Numbered from the stretch's first letter, positions 17,633-25,637 are shown. The stretch: 64,000 nucleotides of DNA from Sulfuricurvum sp. (GCA_028718525.1 JAQULP010000005.1:1-64000); one strand, 5' to 3'. Notes: generated by a model from the letters alone, not told the origin. Made by a program: numbers and translations.

Positions 17633-17957
17633 GGGTAGACTCCTCATGCTCATCATTTTTGGAGTGTTCTGCTCGTTTCTCTTCTTCATGCATCGCTTTG
17701 ATATCCCGGATACACTCACGGCTTTGTTGATATATGACCCATAACGTGTAAGACATAGCCATAATCATGAACCCGATACTGCCGATCAAAATCCATTTAT
17801 ACCCTGCTATCCATACCGATACACCAACAAGAAGAAAATAAACACTGCATCCAAATATGATGGTACGATTGGCTTTAGCGATGAATACAATCATTGCCAG
17901 ACTCAGCCCTACATAGATTGAACTCAAAAATAATGTATCACTCAGCTCTTGTGTCAT
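17622..17957 (-). CDS. three-span membrane protein with charged tail
   Basis: 111 residues from ATG 17957 (AAGGAGG upstream). Hydrophobic segments lie at about 9-27 (LFLSSIYVGLSLAMIVFIA), 32-49 and 53-75. The tail is charged (CIRDIKAMHEEEKRAEHSKN) and ends THGQ. Both ends overlap neighbouring genes (11 bp with the RNase H-like gene, 20 bp with the next upstream), so translation is probably coupled. No family recognised. Confidence 0.7.
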   Translation of the reverse strand: MTQELSDTLFLSSIYVGLSLAMIVFIAKANRTIIFGCSVYFLLVGVSVWIAGYKWILIGSIGFMIMAMSYTLWVIYQQSRECIRDIKAMHEEEKRAEHSKNDEHEESTHGQ

Positions 17958-18414
17958 GATCTTCCTCCTTGACACCTAACGTCACTCCACGCAATGTCAG
18001 TAAAATTACTAATATACCTACTAACACCATCCAATACAAAATACCGGAAGGCTCAGGTGTTTTCTCACCAATGATTCGGCATACCCCGATATCATTGACA
18101 ATCATATCCCCTTTGACAAACCCCACACCCTCTTCTTTACTCCAACCGGATTTGGGATCAACCCTGACATTCTCTCCACGCCACAATCCGCAGATGAGCG
18201 CCCTCCCCTCATGAAACCGCTGCATGGTATAACGCTCTTGCAGATAGGCACTATGGTTCGTGTAGGCTATCGATACAATCCCTCCGATGACAACCATTCC
18301 GACAACAATGAATTCACCCTTTTTCCCAAATAGGAGAAAAGCTGCTCCCAAGAGGAGCAGCACCCCCATCAGCCACGTTTCACCGACACTTGAAGCCAAC
18401 ATCTCCAATCTCAT
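17938..18414 (-). CDS. membrane protein, paralogue of the 223-residue gene
   Basis: 158 residues from ATG 18414. Two N-terminal TMs (about 14-50, WLMGVLLLLGAAFLLF and FIVVGMVVIGGIVSIAY) precede an ectodomain with ALICGLWRGENVRV, GWSKEEGVGFVKG and VCRII, then a C-terminal TM (YWMVLVGILVILLTL). Layout and ectodomain motifs parallel 16243-16914. It starts one base after the upstream gene's stop. The paired Cys suggest a disulfide outside the cytoplasm. Function unknown. Confidence 0.75.
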   Translation of the reverse strand: MRLEMLASSVGETWLMGVLLLLGAAFLLFGKKGEFIVVGMVVIGGIVSIAYTNHSAYLQERYTMQRFHEGRALICGLWRGENVRVDPKSGWSKEEGVGFVKGDMIVNDIGVCRIIGEKTPEPSGILYWMVLVGILVILLTLRGVTLGVKEEDHDTRAE

Positions 18415-18415
18415 T

Positions 18416-18820
18416 TCATTGCTCCTCGTACGATTTGGATATCACATCTAAACGCTCATGGATACGGTACTCTTTGTGCTGACAGACATAAACACTTCGG
18501 ATCTCCCGTTTCAATACACCGCACACGTTGTACCAGGCGAATCCGAAGAAGCTTTTTTTACGAATCAGCTCCTCTGGATGCAGACACACCAGTTTTTCAT
18601 AATCGAGTCCAATCCCTTTATGGATACTGTAAAGGCTCTGATCCCCGGTGACCTCATAACGCTCCTCATCCGAGTCGTACCGAAATTGTGCGTCACGAAA
18701 AATTTTATACTGCTCGTCGCACGCTACGAAATAAAAACGCTCCCCCTTTGGGTTGATCAGGATCTCTTTTTTCTCTTCATCGATCAATATATCGACATCG
18801 CTGTAGCAGATATGGCTCAT
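18416..18820 (-). CDS. first gene of the uncharacterised operon, 134 residues
   Basis: ATG 18820 is preceded by AAAGGAG and begins MSHICYSDVDILIDEEKKEI. A beta-rich soluble protein with GERFYFVACDEQYKIF, RYDSDEERYEV and a C-terminal part with several Cys and aromatic residues (FGFAWYNVCGVL, VYVCQHKEYRIHERL). I recognise no family. A strong sigma70-type promoter lies about 110 bp upstream. As promoter-proximal gene of a coupled eight-gene set it is likely needed in similar amount to the others. Confidence 0.75.
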   Translation of the reverse strand: MSHICYSDVDILIDEEKKEILINPKGERFYFVACDEQYKIFRDAQFRYDSDEERYEVTGDQSLYSIHKGIGLDYEKLVCLHPEELIRKKSFFGFAWYNVCGVLKREIRSVYVCQHKEYRIHERLDVISKSYEEQ

Positions 18821-18910
18821 GGAAACTCCTTTGATTGTCATATTGTGTCACCCTTTTTTAGCCATCTACTTTTCAGTACTTTTCCTAAATAGAGTGTACA
18901 AATAAACAAA

Positions 18911-18956
18911 TGTTTATATTTAAGTAAATTGTATACTCATTTATAAACAATGTCAA
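18911..18956 (-). promoter_or_regulatory. promoter and operator of the 15.4-18.8 kb operon
   Basis: On the minus strand: TTGACA (18956-18951), exactly 17 bp, TACAAT (18933-18928). An inverted repeat TGTTTATA (18911-18918) / TATAAACA (18942-18949) brackets the -10 and spacer, a placement suited to repression. The divergent XRE-type gene at 19181 is the obvious candidate regulator. The rest of 18842-19180 is AT-rich with no gene seen. Confidence 0.7.
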
Positions 18957-19180
18957 CACTTTATCTACCTATATGATTAAATTAAATCACTTTTACTTGC
19001 TTATATGTGAATTTATGACGTTTTGCAAAGCGGGTATGCGGCAGTAATGATTTTTCACAAAATAAACGTTTGATTATCTAAAGCATTTTTTAACACACAA
19101 ATAAGACATTCATAACCCTTTAGTAAACATTTGACGTGATTAGGATAGAATTTTATAAACACTTAGGTATCAGAGAACTC

Positions 19181-19423
19181 ATGGACAAACACGCATTTAA
19201 TGCTATGCTCAAGACCGCCGGACTCAGTAAAAAAGAGTTTGCACAAATATTAGGTACTACCGGCGGAACCATTTCAAACTGGGGAAATGAAGATCGGGAA
19301 ATCCCCTATTGGGTAGAATCGTGGCTGGAGCTCTATATCGAGAATATGCACTGCAAAAAAATCAAAGCGGCGATTCAAGAGAGCGGCGTGTGCAATCTGC
19401 TTGACAATAAAAAATCAAAGTGA
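19181..19423 (+). CDS. XRE-type HTH regulator
   Basis: 80 residues from ATG 19181 (MDKHAFNAMLKTAGL); an upstream frame start at 19136 lacks support. The HTH is KKEFAQILGTTGGTISNWGNEDRE, typical of phage/plasmid-style repressors that decide promoter access. It is divergent from the eight-gene operon, with the inverted-repeat operator between them, so I infer it controls that operon. The next gene overlaps its end by 4 bp. Confidence 0.75.
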   Translation: MDKHAFNAMLKTAGLSKKEFAQILGTTGGTISNWGNEDREIPYWVESWLELYIENMHCKKIKAAIQESGVCNLLDNKKSK

Positions 19424-19698
19424 ATTTTTTAACGTTTGACTCCTTTATCTCGGTTCCGCTGCTGATTGCCTTCTATTACCTCGGTGCACTGATGATCCCT
19501 GCCCTGCTTTGGTACAAACGGACATGGGTCATTAAAATAGCTGATGCCTTGATGCGAACGTTTCCTATCTCAACATCACGGCTGATTCTAGGGTTTATGC
19601 TCTTGTTGATTGGGTTTGAACTAGTGTGGCGAATGATGTTTGAGATGCTGATCGGGTATTTCAAGATGATTGAATATCTTCGGCACATTGCAGGGTAA
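19420..19698 (+). CDS. two-span membrane protein
   Basis: 92 residues starting at GTG 19420, which overlaps the XRE gene stop (GTGA). TMs lie at about 10-30 (SVPLLIAFYYLGALMIPALLW) and 51-72 (SRLILGFMLLLIGFELVWRMMF). No family recognised. Co-transcribed with the regulator, and possibly part of the same system as the divergent membrane-protein operon. Confidence 0.65.
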   Translation: MNFLTFDSFISVPLLIAFYYLGALMIPALLWYKRTWVIKIADALMRTFPISTSRLILGFMLLLIGFELVWRMMFEMLIGYFKMIEYLRHIAG

Positions 19699-20055
19699 TT
19701 ATTTTATCCCCTCCAAAATAACTTCTGCTAAAACTCTCAAATCCCTTTAGGTAGTATAATTCCCTCCCCTATTCTCATTGCAGTATCGATCTCATCGATG
19801 AACCGTGAAATCTTTTTTGGAGTGTTCCGGCCAAATGAAGGGCGTTAGAGGCGTGGTTTGAGCGGAAGATGATCTTTTGTGGTGGGTTAATCTCTGAGAG
19901 TAGATGTCTTTGTTTTTGAAGAATATATAGGCCCTTTAATGGGATAAAAGTTACAAAGTGTTTTATAAAACGTCCTGTTACGTCTTATTCCAACCCAAAA
20001 CGTAACAACTTTGCGAAATGCTCGGTGGAAAAAAGTACATGTGCTTCACCATCAC
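19699..20055. other. 357-bp interval, no gene seen
   Basis: Mixed-composition sequence between the two-span membrane gene and a broken small gene. Short frames only; no repeat, terminator or RNA signature that I can support. Confidence 0.4.
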
Positions 20056-20284
20056 CTATAAAGACTTTGTTGCACTGGTATAGGCGTGTAAGAGGATCTC
20101 AATCTCTGCTTGAAGCTTTTCGATCGGACGAATCATAAAATGATTGCTCTTGACCCCGACCTCAATCGGTGCAGCGGTTGTGGGAACCGTCAAGTGTTGC
20201 TTGATAGATGATTTTCTCAGCTTCTGCCGAGGGACGGTAGAGGGAAAATGAACAGTGAATCCTGGCAAGATTGTTACGTTTCAT
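20056..20284 (-). pseudogene. frameshifted small gene (possibly Pcc1-like)
   Basis: From ATG 20284 the frame reads MKRNNLARIHCSFSLYRPSA then EAEKIIYQATLDGSHNRCTD and stops at 20162. Dropping one C in the CACCGATT run (about 20165-20172) joins it to a second frame, IEVGVKSNHFMIRPIEKLQA, then EIEILLHAYTSATKSL, ending at 20056. The spliced ~76-residue protein has the strand-helix-strand pattern and xR-xIEV wording of Pcc1-like small proteins. Both the family call and the single-base error are inference. Confidence 0.4.
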
Positions 20285-20405
20285 AGCATGATAAACCCTT
20301 TTACAGTCTATTTATTCTTCATATTTGCCCTATATGAGCCTGATTTGTGGGATTTGCAATTCTGCGTGCTATAATCCCGCCCCATTTTATTTCAAAAGGA
20401 ATCCC

Positions 20406-20687
20406 ATGAATAAAGCTCAATTTGTTGAACTGGTTCAAAAGCATGGTGAGTATTCATCTAAAGCAGCAGCGGATGCAGCGATTGATGCCGTTACCGTAGC
20501 GATTTCAGAAGCTCTCTCACAAAAAGAAGATGTTGCACTCCCTGGATTTGGAAGCTTTAAAACCGCTACACAAGCGGCTAAAGAAGGTAAAGTTCCCGGT
20601 ACGGACAAAACCTATAGCAAACCTGCTACTACGGTTGCAAAGTTCGTTGCAAGTTCAGTTCTTAAAGAGAAAGTAGCTGGGAAATAA
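20406..20687 (+). CDS. hup: HU-family histone-like DNA-binding protein
   Basis: 93 residues from ATG 20406 (AAAAGGA upstream). The HU/IHF fold is clear: MNKAQFVELVQKHGEYSSKA, EALSQKEDVALPGFGSF, and the arm region ending PATTVAKFVASSVLKEKV. It lacks the usual arm-tip RNP motif (here TDKTYSKPA), so DNA bending may differ. It sits immediately before an iteron array; HU-like proteins assist opening at iteron origins, so it may belong to the plasmid module. Confidence 0.92.
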   Translation: MNKAQFVELVQKHGEYSSKAAADAAIDAVTVAISEALSQKEDVALPGFGSFKTATQAAKEGKVPGTDKTYSKPATTVAKFVASSVLKEKVAGK

Positions 20688-20750
20688 CCCGCTACTCCCC
20701 CTCTACATCTTTCATATTCTGTTTCTTCATACTTCTTTTTACTATGTTAT

Positions 20751-21253
20751 ACGAAGTCATTTTGTGTAAATTATTTTTTTGTTATTTTCTCAACTAAAAA
20801 ACGAAGTCATTTTGTGCCTAAGTTCTTTAACTGTCTAACTCATCACTAAAAACGAAGTCATTTTGTGAAGTAATGCTCTGTACGTCTTTTTTTTTACAAT
20901 TAAACGAAGTCATTTTGTGAAGTAATGCTCTGTACATCTCTTTTTTTACAATTAAACGAAGTCATTTTGTGAAACATACAACTAAAGCGTTACAGTCTAT
21001 TGTTTATTGTTTTATATTTGAGAAATAGTTCTATTTTATACACAATTTGACTACGTTTTTTAAATTCATTTCTACGTATGTATAAATATTTATTGATAAG
21101 GCTATGAAAAACGAAGTCATTTTGTGAAAAAAACATATTTTATTTTTATTGACGAAGTCATTTACTACACGTTACGAAGTCATTTACTACATCGGCGAAG
21201 TCATATTGTGATAAAACGAAGTCATTTACCTCATAAAACGAAGTCATATTGTG
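20751..21253. repeat. iteron array of a plasmid-type replication origin
   Basis: Eleven direct copies built on ACGAAGTCA. Six perfect ACGAAGTCATTTTGTG start at 20751, 20801, 20852, 20904, 20956 and 21111. Five variants (ending TTTACTAC, TATTGTG or TTTACC) start at 21152, 21174, 21195, 21216 and 21238. The first five are 50-52 bp apart and the last five 21-22 bp apart, i.e. near whole helical turns. AT-rich DNA lies at 20985-21110 and 21254-21300. Rep is encoded next to it. Confidence 0.92.
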
Positions 21254-21345
21254 AAGTTCTATAGGTATTTATAGATATTTATAGAATAAATAGATATCTA
21301 TAGGGGATGGGGGAGATCAAGGGTTTTCTCCCCTTGACTCCCCCT

Positions 21346-22209
21346 CTACTCCACAGAAAGGCCTGGAAGCTCTTTCGTTTTGTTTGGCGTACTCATAAAG
21401 GTAATGCTGTTATCAAATGAGCCTTTACGATAAATCAGCTTCGTTTTTGGCTCATAGGTAATTCCATAATCTTTTAAAAGTTCTGCACTATCTCGGATCT
21501 CTTTAATAGCTGTTTGTTTAGTACGGATAGATTCCATCGGAAATCCAATCGTTTGAAGAAGATTATCGATACTCATTGTACTTGCTTGTGCATGTGTCCA
21601 GAAAAAACGGATAACAGCACGAAGAAGAGCACTTTTTACTTTGAGAAGTTTTGGTAGTTCCTTGGTATAGTTAACAGTGAGTTGATCCTCAAAATATTTT
21701 CGATATTCAGGAGTAATAACGATTCCAAAACTTTTATGCTTTGTACTATAGGCAAATGAACTGATAATATTAAAGCTATAAAAATCTTCTCCATCGGTTG
21801 TACGAAACTCTATTGCCGTTGTTTGAATTTCATCAAGTTTATCTTTGAGCCATTTGGTATTTCGAGATGTAGTGCCACTGTAAGATTTTAAAATGTCTGA
21901 TGTAGAAAAATATATCGCTATCGCACCACCCTCCAACTCTTTAATATCTTTTGCTCCGGCAAAAAGACAATCAAGTAAATCTCTATGCGTTTGGGTCAAA
22001 ATATTACCTTTGATAACGGTTTTGCCCCAACTGGTTTCGATATAGCGTTTCTTTTGATTTTCAATAAATTGAGTGTAGGTTTTAGAGGTAGAACTGATTT
22101 TTTCAATCGGAGCGAAAACTCCTGTACGTAATTCGCTAACCGTAGCATTCGAATTTTCAAATTTTTTAACGATATCAAACTCTTTGAAAATCAGTTGTTG
22201 TTTTTCCAT
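21346..22209 (-). CDS. iteron-binding replication initiator (Rep)
   Basis: 287 residues. The pattern of an N-terminal segment (MEKQQLIFKEFDIVKKF), an alpha/beta winged-helix-like core (IKGNILTQTHRDLLDCLFAG, FNIISSFAYSTKHKSFGIVI) and a second helical half (LLKVKSALLRAVIRFFWTHA) fits plasmid Rep proteins of the TrfA/RepC type. Family choice leans on context: eleven iterons lie directly downstream and a replicative helicase gene precedes it with no gap. It should bind the iterons, open the origin and load the helicase. Confidence 0.8.
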   Translation of the reverse strand: MEKQQLIFKEFDIVKKFENSNATVSELRTGVFAPIEKISSTSKTYTQFIENQKKRYIETSWGKTVIKGNILTQTHRDLLDCLFAGAKDIKELEGGAIAIYFSTSDILKSYSGTTSRNTKWLKDKLDEIQTTAIEFRTTDGEDFYSFNIISSFAYSTKHKSFGIVITPEYRKYFEDQLTVNYTKELPKLLKVKSALLRAVIRFFWTHAQASTMSIDNLLQTIGFPMESIRTKQTAIKEIRDSAELLKDYGITYEPKTKLIYRKGSFDNSITFMSTPNKTKELPGLSVE

Positions 22210-23421
22210 TTAGAAATCCTTCATAAATGATTGGGGATCGATTTTAGTTTCAGGGAAAATTTGTTTTGAGACACTTTTTCCCCCGAGTAGTTTTGCAGCA
22301 CCGTAGTTGTCTTTGGTGAGGGTGATTTTCCGTAAATGTGAGCGTGTTTCATCTACCTCACCTTTTTTATCGGTTACAACACTCACTTCATAGACCAATC
22401 GCACCGCATCCGTAAAAGCACTGGCCCCGCGTGCTTGGGTAGTGTTTTTGGTACTGTGATGGATAAATACAATGGTTTTATTCTCTTTCGCCGCCCATTC
22501 GGTAAAAAGCTGCATGAATTTACGGGCGTGAGCATTATTGTTTTCATCGGCACCGAAGAATGCGATTAGCGGATCAAGGATAATGAGATCATAATTAGAG
22601 AGGCTCTTTTTGAAATCACTAAAATAAGCGTTTACTTCAACTCCCCTCCCCTGTTCTAACAATACTTGAATGGTTGGACTGTTACTGATCGCCATGCGTC
22701 CTTTGAAAAATTCAAGCGGTTTTGTAATGATGGATGAGGCAATTTTTTCAGATCGATGAGCGGTAAGCCCAATTGGATCTTCTGAGAGCCATGCGAATGT
22801 TTTTGCACTGGATGATTCGATCAGATAACGCATCATGAGTTGAAGCACCATCCAGCTTTTTCCGCTTCCACCCGGAGCGGAGATGAGTGAAACGGTTTTT
22901 TTAGGAAATGGAAGCCACTCTTTGCAAATGAAATCAGCCTCTTCGGGTTTAAGAGAAACAATGTCATGTGTTTCAAACAATTCAACTCGATGTGTTTCTC
23001 TGAAATTTTCAAGCTTGTCGAGTGTTTTTGATAATAATGCCGTTGCATCGATAGACTCATCATGAAGATCACGATTGAAGGAATTGACAAGTGAAGTGAG
23101 TTGACGTTTGTTCCCGAGTTCACTCAATGAGTCGATATAGGGTCGAATAGTGGCTACAGGAGTTGCAGTGAGAATGGAAACCAATTCATTTTCATAAAGA
23201 TGGCCATTTTTCTTGAGCGCATTATTGATCATCCCCTCTTCTACGGGAACTCCATTCGAATGGAGATTCAAGATGGTATGTAAAATGACTTGATGCGATT
23301 CATGGAAAAAAAGTTCTTGTGAACTGAGTGAGTGAAAAAAATCGTTAATTAAATTCGGTTCAAAAATAAGACTAGCGAGCAAAGTTCGTTCGAGGTCAAT
23401 GTCGTACAAATGGTGAGTCAT
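22210..23421 (-). CDS. replicative helicase, DnaB-N plus RepA/AAA_25-type motor
   Basis: 403 residues. Residues about 5-105 resemble the DnaB N-terminal domain (DLERTLLASLIFEPNLINDF). The C-terminal RecA-like motor has Walker A SAPGGSGKSW (about 183-192), Walker B LIILDPLIAFFG and a sensor-like VFIHHSTK. That mix recalls IncQ RepA-type hexameric helicases with a DnaB-style collar. Stop and the rep start are adjacent (22210/22209), so the two are co-expressed from one promoter. It should unwind the plasmid origin after Rep action. Confidence 0.88.
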   Translation of the reverse strand: MTHHLYDIDLERTLLASLIFEPNLINDFFHSLSSQELFFHESHQVILHTILNLHSNGVPVEEGMINNALKKNGHLYENELVSILTATPVATIRPYIDSLSELGNKRQLTSLVNSFNRDLHDESIDATALLSKTLDKLENFRETHRVELFETHDIVSLKPEEADFICKEWLPFPKKTVSLISAPGGSGKSWMVLQLMMRYLIESSSAKTFAWLSEDPIGLTAHRSEKIASSIITKPLEFFKGRMAISNSPTIQVLLEQGRGVEVNAYFSDFKKSLSNYDLIILDPLIAFFGADENNNAHARKFMQLFTEWAAKENKTIVFIHHSTKNTTQARGASAFTDAVRLVYEVSVVTDKKGEVDETRSHLRKITLTKDNYGAAKLLGGKSVSKQIFPETKIDPQSFMKDF

Positions 23422-23545
23422 TCACTTCCTTTGCTATTGTTATGAGATATTTTAGCATACTTTGCTTCAACTCACAAAAATACTAACACTACTAACACAA
23501 AGGTATGATTTTTGCTATACTAAGGCAAACAAAACGGGACGACGA

Positions 23546-24205
23546 ATGATTATCACGATTTCGCATCAAAAGGGCGGTGTAGGCAAATCTACCCTTGCCT
23601 ATAACATTGCTTTGGAGCTCGCTCGTAAAAATAACGTAGAAGTTATAGATTTGGATGTTCAGCAGACAGTAACGGCGTACAATCAAATTCGAGAAGAGAT
23701 GGGACAAACTCCATTGCCGGTACATATTTTTACAACAGCTGAAGAATTAGAAAATTACTTTGAATCGATGGATGATGAGACAATTGTCATTATTGATTCG
23801 GGCGGATTTGATTCGAGTTTAAACCGTTTTGCTATTCTCGTCAGTGATTTTATTATTACTCCCGTATCAAGTGAATTTACTGAAATTTTAGGTCTTCAAA
23901 AATACGAAAGTATCCTAAGAGAGTTATCTGAACAATCGGGAACTACTATCGTCACTAATGTTGTCCTCAATAAAACGAATCCAAATCAGAAAAAATTCGA
24001 TGAAGTGAATGATTTTATTCGTGGGTCACGCCATTTCAACCTTATGGATTCGATGATGCGTCGTCGTGTAGATTTTGCCAACAGTGTTGCGTATGGTTTT
24101 AGTGTCCGTGAACTGGATAAAAAATCAGAGTCAACCAAGGAACTCAAAGAATTTGTAAAAGAAATAAAACGTAAAGTAGGAATCAATGACAAGAAAAAAG
24201 ATTGA
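23546..24205 (+). CDS. parA: ParA partition ATPase
   Basis: 219 residues from ATG 23546; the frame open to 23462 has no better start. The deviant Walker A KGGVGKST is at about residues 10-17, Walker A' VEVIDLDVQQT at ~35-45, and Walker B TIVIIDSGGFD at ~75-85. There is no N-terminal HTH, so it is the small type Ib-like ParA that does not itself bind the operator. It overlaps parB by 20 bp and is divergent from the helicase. Confidence 0.93.
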   Translation: MIITISHQKGGVGKSTLAYNIALELARKNNVEVIDLDVQQTVTAYNQIREEMGQTPLPVHIFTTAEELENYFESMDDETIVIIDSGGFDSSLNRFAILVSDFIITPVSSEFTEILGLQKYESILRELSEQSGTTIVTNVVLNKTNPNQKKFDEVNDFIRGSRHFNLMDSMMRRRVDFANSVAYGFSVRELDKKSESTKELKEFVKEIKRKVGINDKKKD

Positions 24206-25004
24206 TTATTCATTAGCAAAAAAAATTTCTCAAAATGCTGCTTTAACCGAACAGTTACATGTTGCAGAACAAAATCCTGAATCTATCATTGAAATACCTC
24301 TCTCAAAACTTCAGACAAATCCGTATCAGCCTCGTATTAGCATGGAATCCGAAGCGTTAAAAGAACTTTCGGATTCAATCGAAGTGAATGGTTTATTACA
24401 GCCTATAGTTGTTGCAAAAGATGGGGATGTTTTAACTATCATAGCAGGCCATCGTCGTGCTGAAGCCCATAAAGTCTTGGGCAAAGAGTTTATTAAAGCG
24501 ATTATCATGGATAAAGTTGTGCATGCACAACTGGCTCTTCTTCCATTGGTTGAAAATTTGCAACGAAGTGATATGAATCCGATTGAAAATGCGGTAGCTT
24601 TTAAAAAGATTTTGGATGATAAGATAGTTGAGAGTCAAAATGATCTTGCAGAAGCCATAGGGGTATCGAAAAGTTGGTTGTCAAAGACATTGTCTATTCT
24701 TCGCCTTCCTAGCTCTCTTCTTGAACGAATCAAAGCAGACAGATATAGTGATATAACAGTCTTATCAGCTCTCAATAAAGTAAATACTGATATTCTTGAA
24801 AGCCTTTACAGTGAAATCAAATCACTTTCACGAACTGATGCACTCGAAACAATAAATAAAGCTTTATCGAAGCCTATAAAACAAAAAAACAGAATTGAAA
24901 TTTCAAAAGACAAAGTTGTTATCAATACAAAAGGATTAAATATAGATCAAAAATCAAAAATTGATTCAATGATTAGTCAAATTAAAGAACTGTTAGAAAA
25001 ATAA
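24186..25004 (+). CDS. parB: ParB centromere-binding partition protein
   Basis: 272 residues. The CTP-binding ParB/Srx domain is clear: IPLSKLQTNPYQPR, IVVAKDGDVLTIIAGHRRAEA (the GHRR motif) and LPLVENLQRSDMNPIENA. The HTH is ESQNDLAEAIGVSKSWLSKTLSILRLP. A C-terminal helical dimer segment ends MISQIKELLEK. A palindrome, AGTTGTGCATGCACAACT, lies inside the gene (24516-24533) and again right after it, and may be its binding site. Confidence 0.95.
   Translation: MTRKKIDYSLAKKISQNAALTEQLHVAEQNPESIIEIPLSKLQTNPYQPRISMESEALKELSDSIEVNGLLQPIVVAKDGDVLTIIAGHRRAEAHKVLGKEFIKAIIMDKVVHAQLALLPLVENLQRSDMNPIENAVAFKKILDDKIVESQNDLAEAIGVSKSWLSKTLSILRLPSSLLERIKADRYSDITVLSALNKVNTDILESLYSEIKSLSRTDALETINKALSKPIKQKNRIEISKDKVVINTKGLNIDQKSKIDSMISQIKELLEK
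24516..24533. promoter_or_regulatory. candidate parS palindrome, copy 1 (inside parB)
   Basis: AGTTGTGCATGCACAACT, a perfect 18-bp palindrome coding KVVHAQL within parB. The same 18 bp recur at 25012-25029. parS sites are 14-16-bp-class palindromes often inside or next to parAB. Confidence 0.6.
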
Positions 25005-25010
25005 TACTAT

Positions 25011-25030
25011 GAGTTGTGCATGCACAACTC
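25011..25030. promoter_or_regulatory. candidate parS palindrome, copy 2 (downstream of parB)
   Basis: GAGTTGTGCATGCACAACTC is a perfect 20-bp palindrome starting 6 bp after the parB stop. It contains the 18-bp palindrome seen inside parB. No T-run follows, so a terminator is less likely than a binding site. Confidence 0.65.
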
Positions 25031-25637
25031 ATTCTAACTCCCCTCCACCAATAACAATATCTTTCCCATACTTATACCTCACCTTTGTCAACGCATAGAT
25101 GAGTTTCCTCATCTTTACATCGTTCTCATACTCAAAGATATCGAGTGTTTTGGGATTATGGTGAAGAAACTTGGCTGTGCTCATAGCAATATATCGAACA
25201 GGATGATGCAGATAGAGATCGAGTTCTTTAAATTTCTCCTGCGTAAAATACTGAATAAACGATTCGTTAAAGAGGCGATAGAGGGTATATTGCTTCTTAG
25301 AACACTCCCATCCCACATATCCGAAGGAAAAATAATAGGTGGTAGGGTTAATACCTAAGTCATGGTTGTATGACTCCAGTGTCTAGCCATCACCGAAATA
25401 CGTCTGTAAAGCACTGTACGCTCAATAATAGGATGACCATACTTTGTAAGCTCGTGCTTCATAACTGGTTGTGGTGACAATACCCCGTATCTTTTCCACG
25501 TCATTGAAATAAGCGTTCACATCATGTGCATGAAAGAGTGAGGGGACAAGCGCACCGCTGTTGGATGTGACCAGTTTTTTAGCCTGTACAGGTTTACGTG
25601 CAAAGATAAACGGATCACCTCTCCCTCCTACAGCCAT
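25029..25637 (-). pseudogene. 203-codon gene with two in-frame stop codons
   Basis: One continuous frame from ATG 25637 to the stop at 25029 is interrupted by TGA at 25424-25422 and TAG at 25385-25383, only 13 codons apart. The protein-like sequence continues through and after both: VWSSYY(*)AYSALQTYFGDG(*)TLESYNHDLGINP, then TYYFSFGYVGWEC. The downstream part looks coding (KFKELDLYLHHPVRYIA). Family unknown. Two stops and no frameshift point to early decay, not programmed readthrough. Confidence 0.75.

Larger units (their letters stand above)
20406..25030. mobile_element. plasmid replicon and partition module
   Basis: HU, iteron origin, Rep, helicase, ParA, ParB and candidate parS occur together, a full set for autonomous replication and segregation. 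No relaxase or type IV secretion gene lies beside it. Integration ends could not be found within the window. Confidence 0.85.

Noticed and set aside
16934..17638. 234-codon plus-strand frame
   Set aside because: Antisense to the RNase H-like gene; its operon overlaps and ribosome sites support the minus strand.
20751..21253. CRISPR-like repeat array
   Set aside because: Repeat units are 16 bp with unequal, partly related spacing, no cas genes, and lie next to a Rep gene: iterons explain them.
25422..25424. Selenocysteine UGA in the broken 203-codon gene
   Set aside because: A TAG follows 13 codons later and no redox motif or SECIS-like hairpin is evident.
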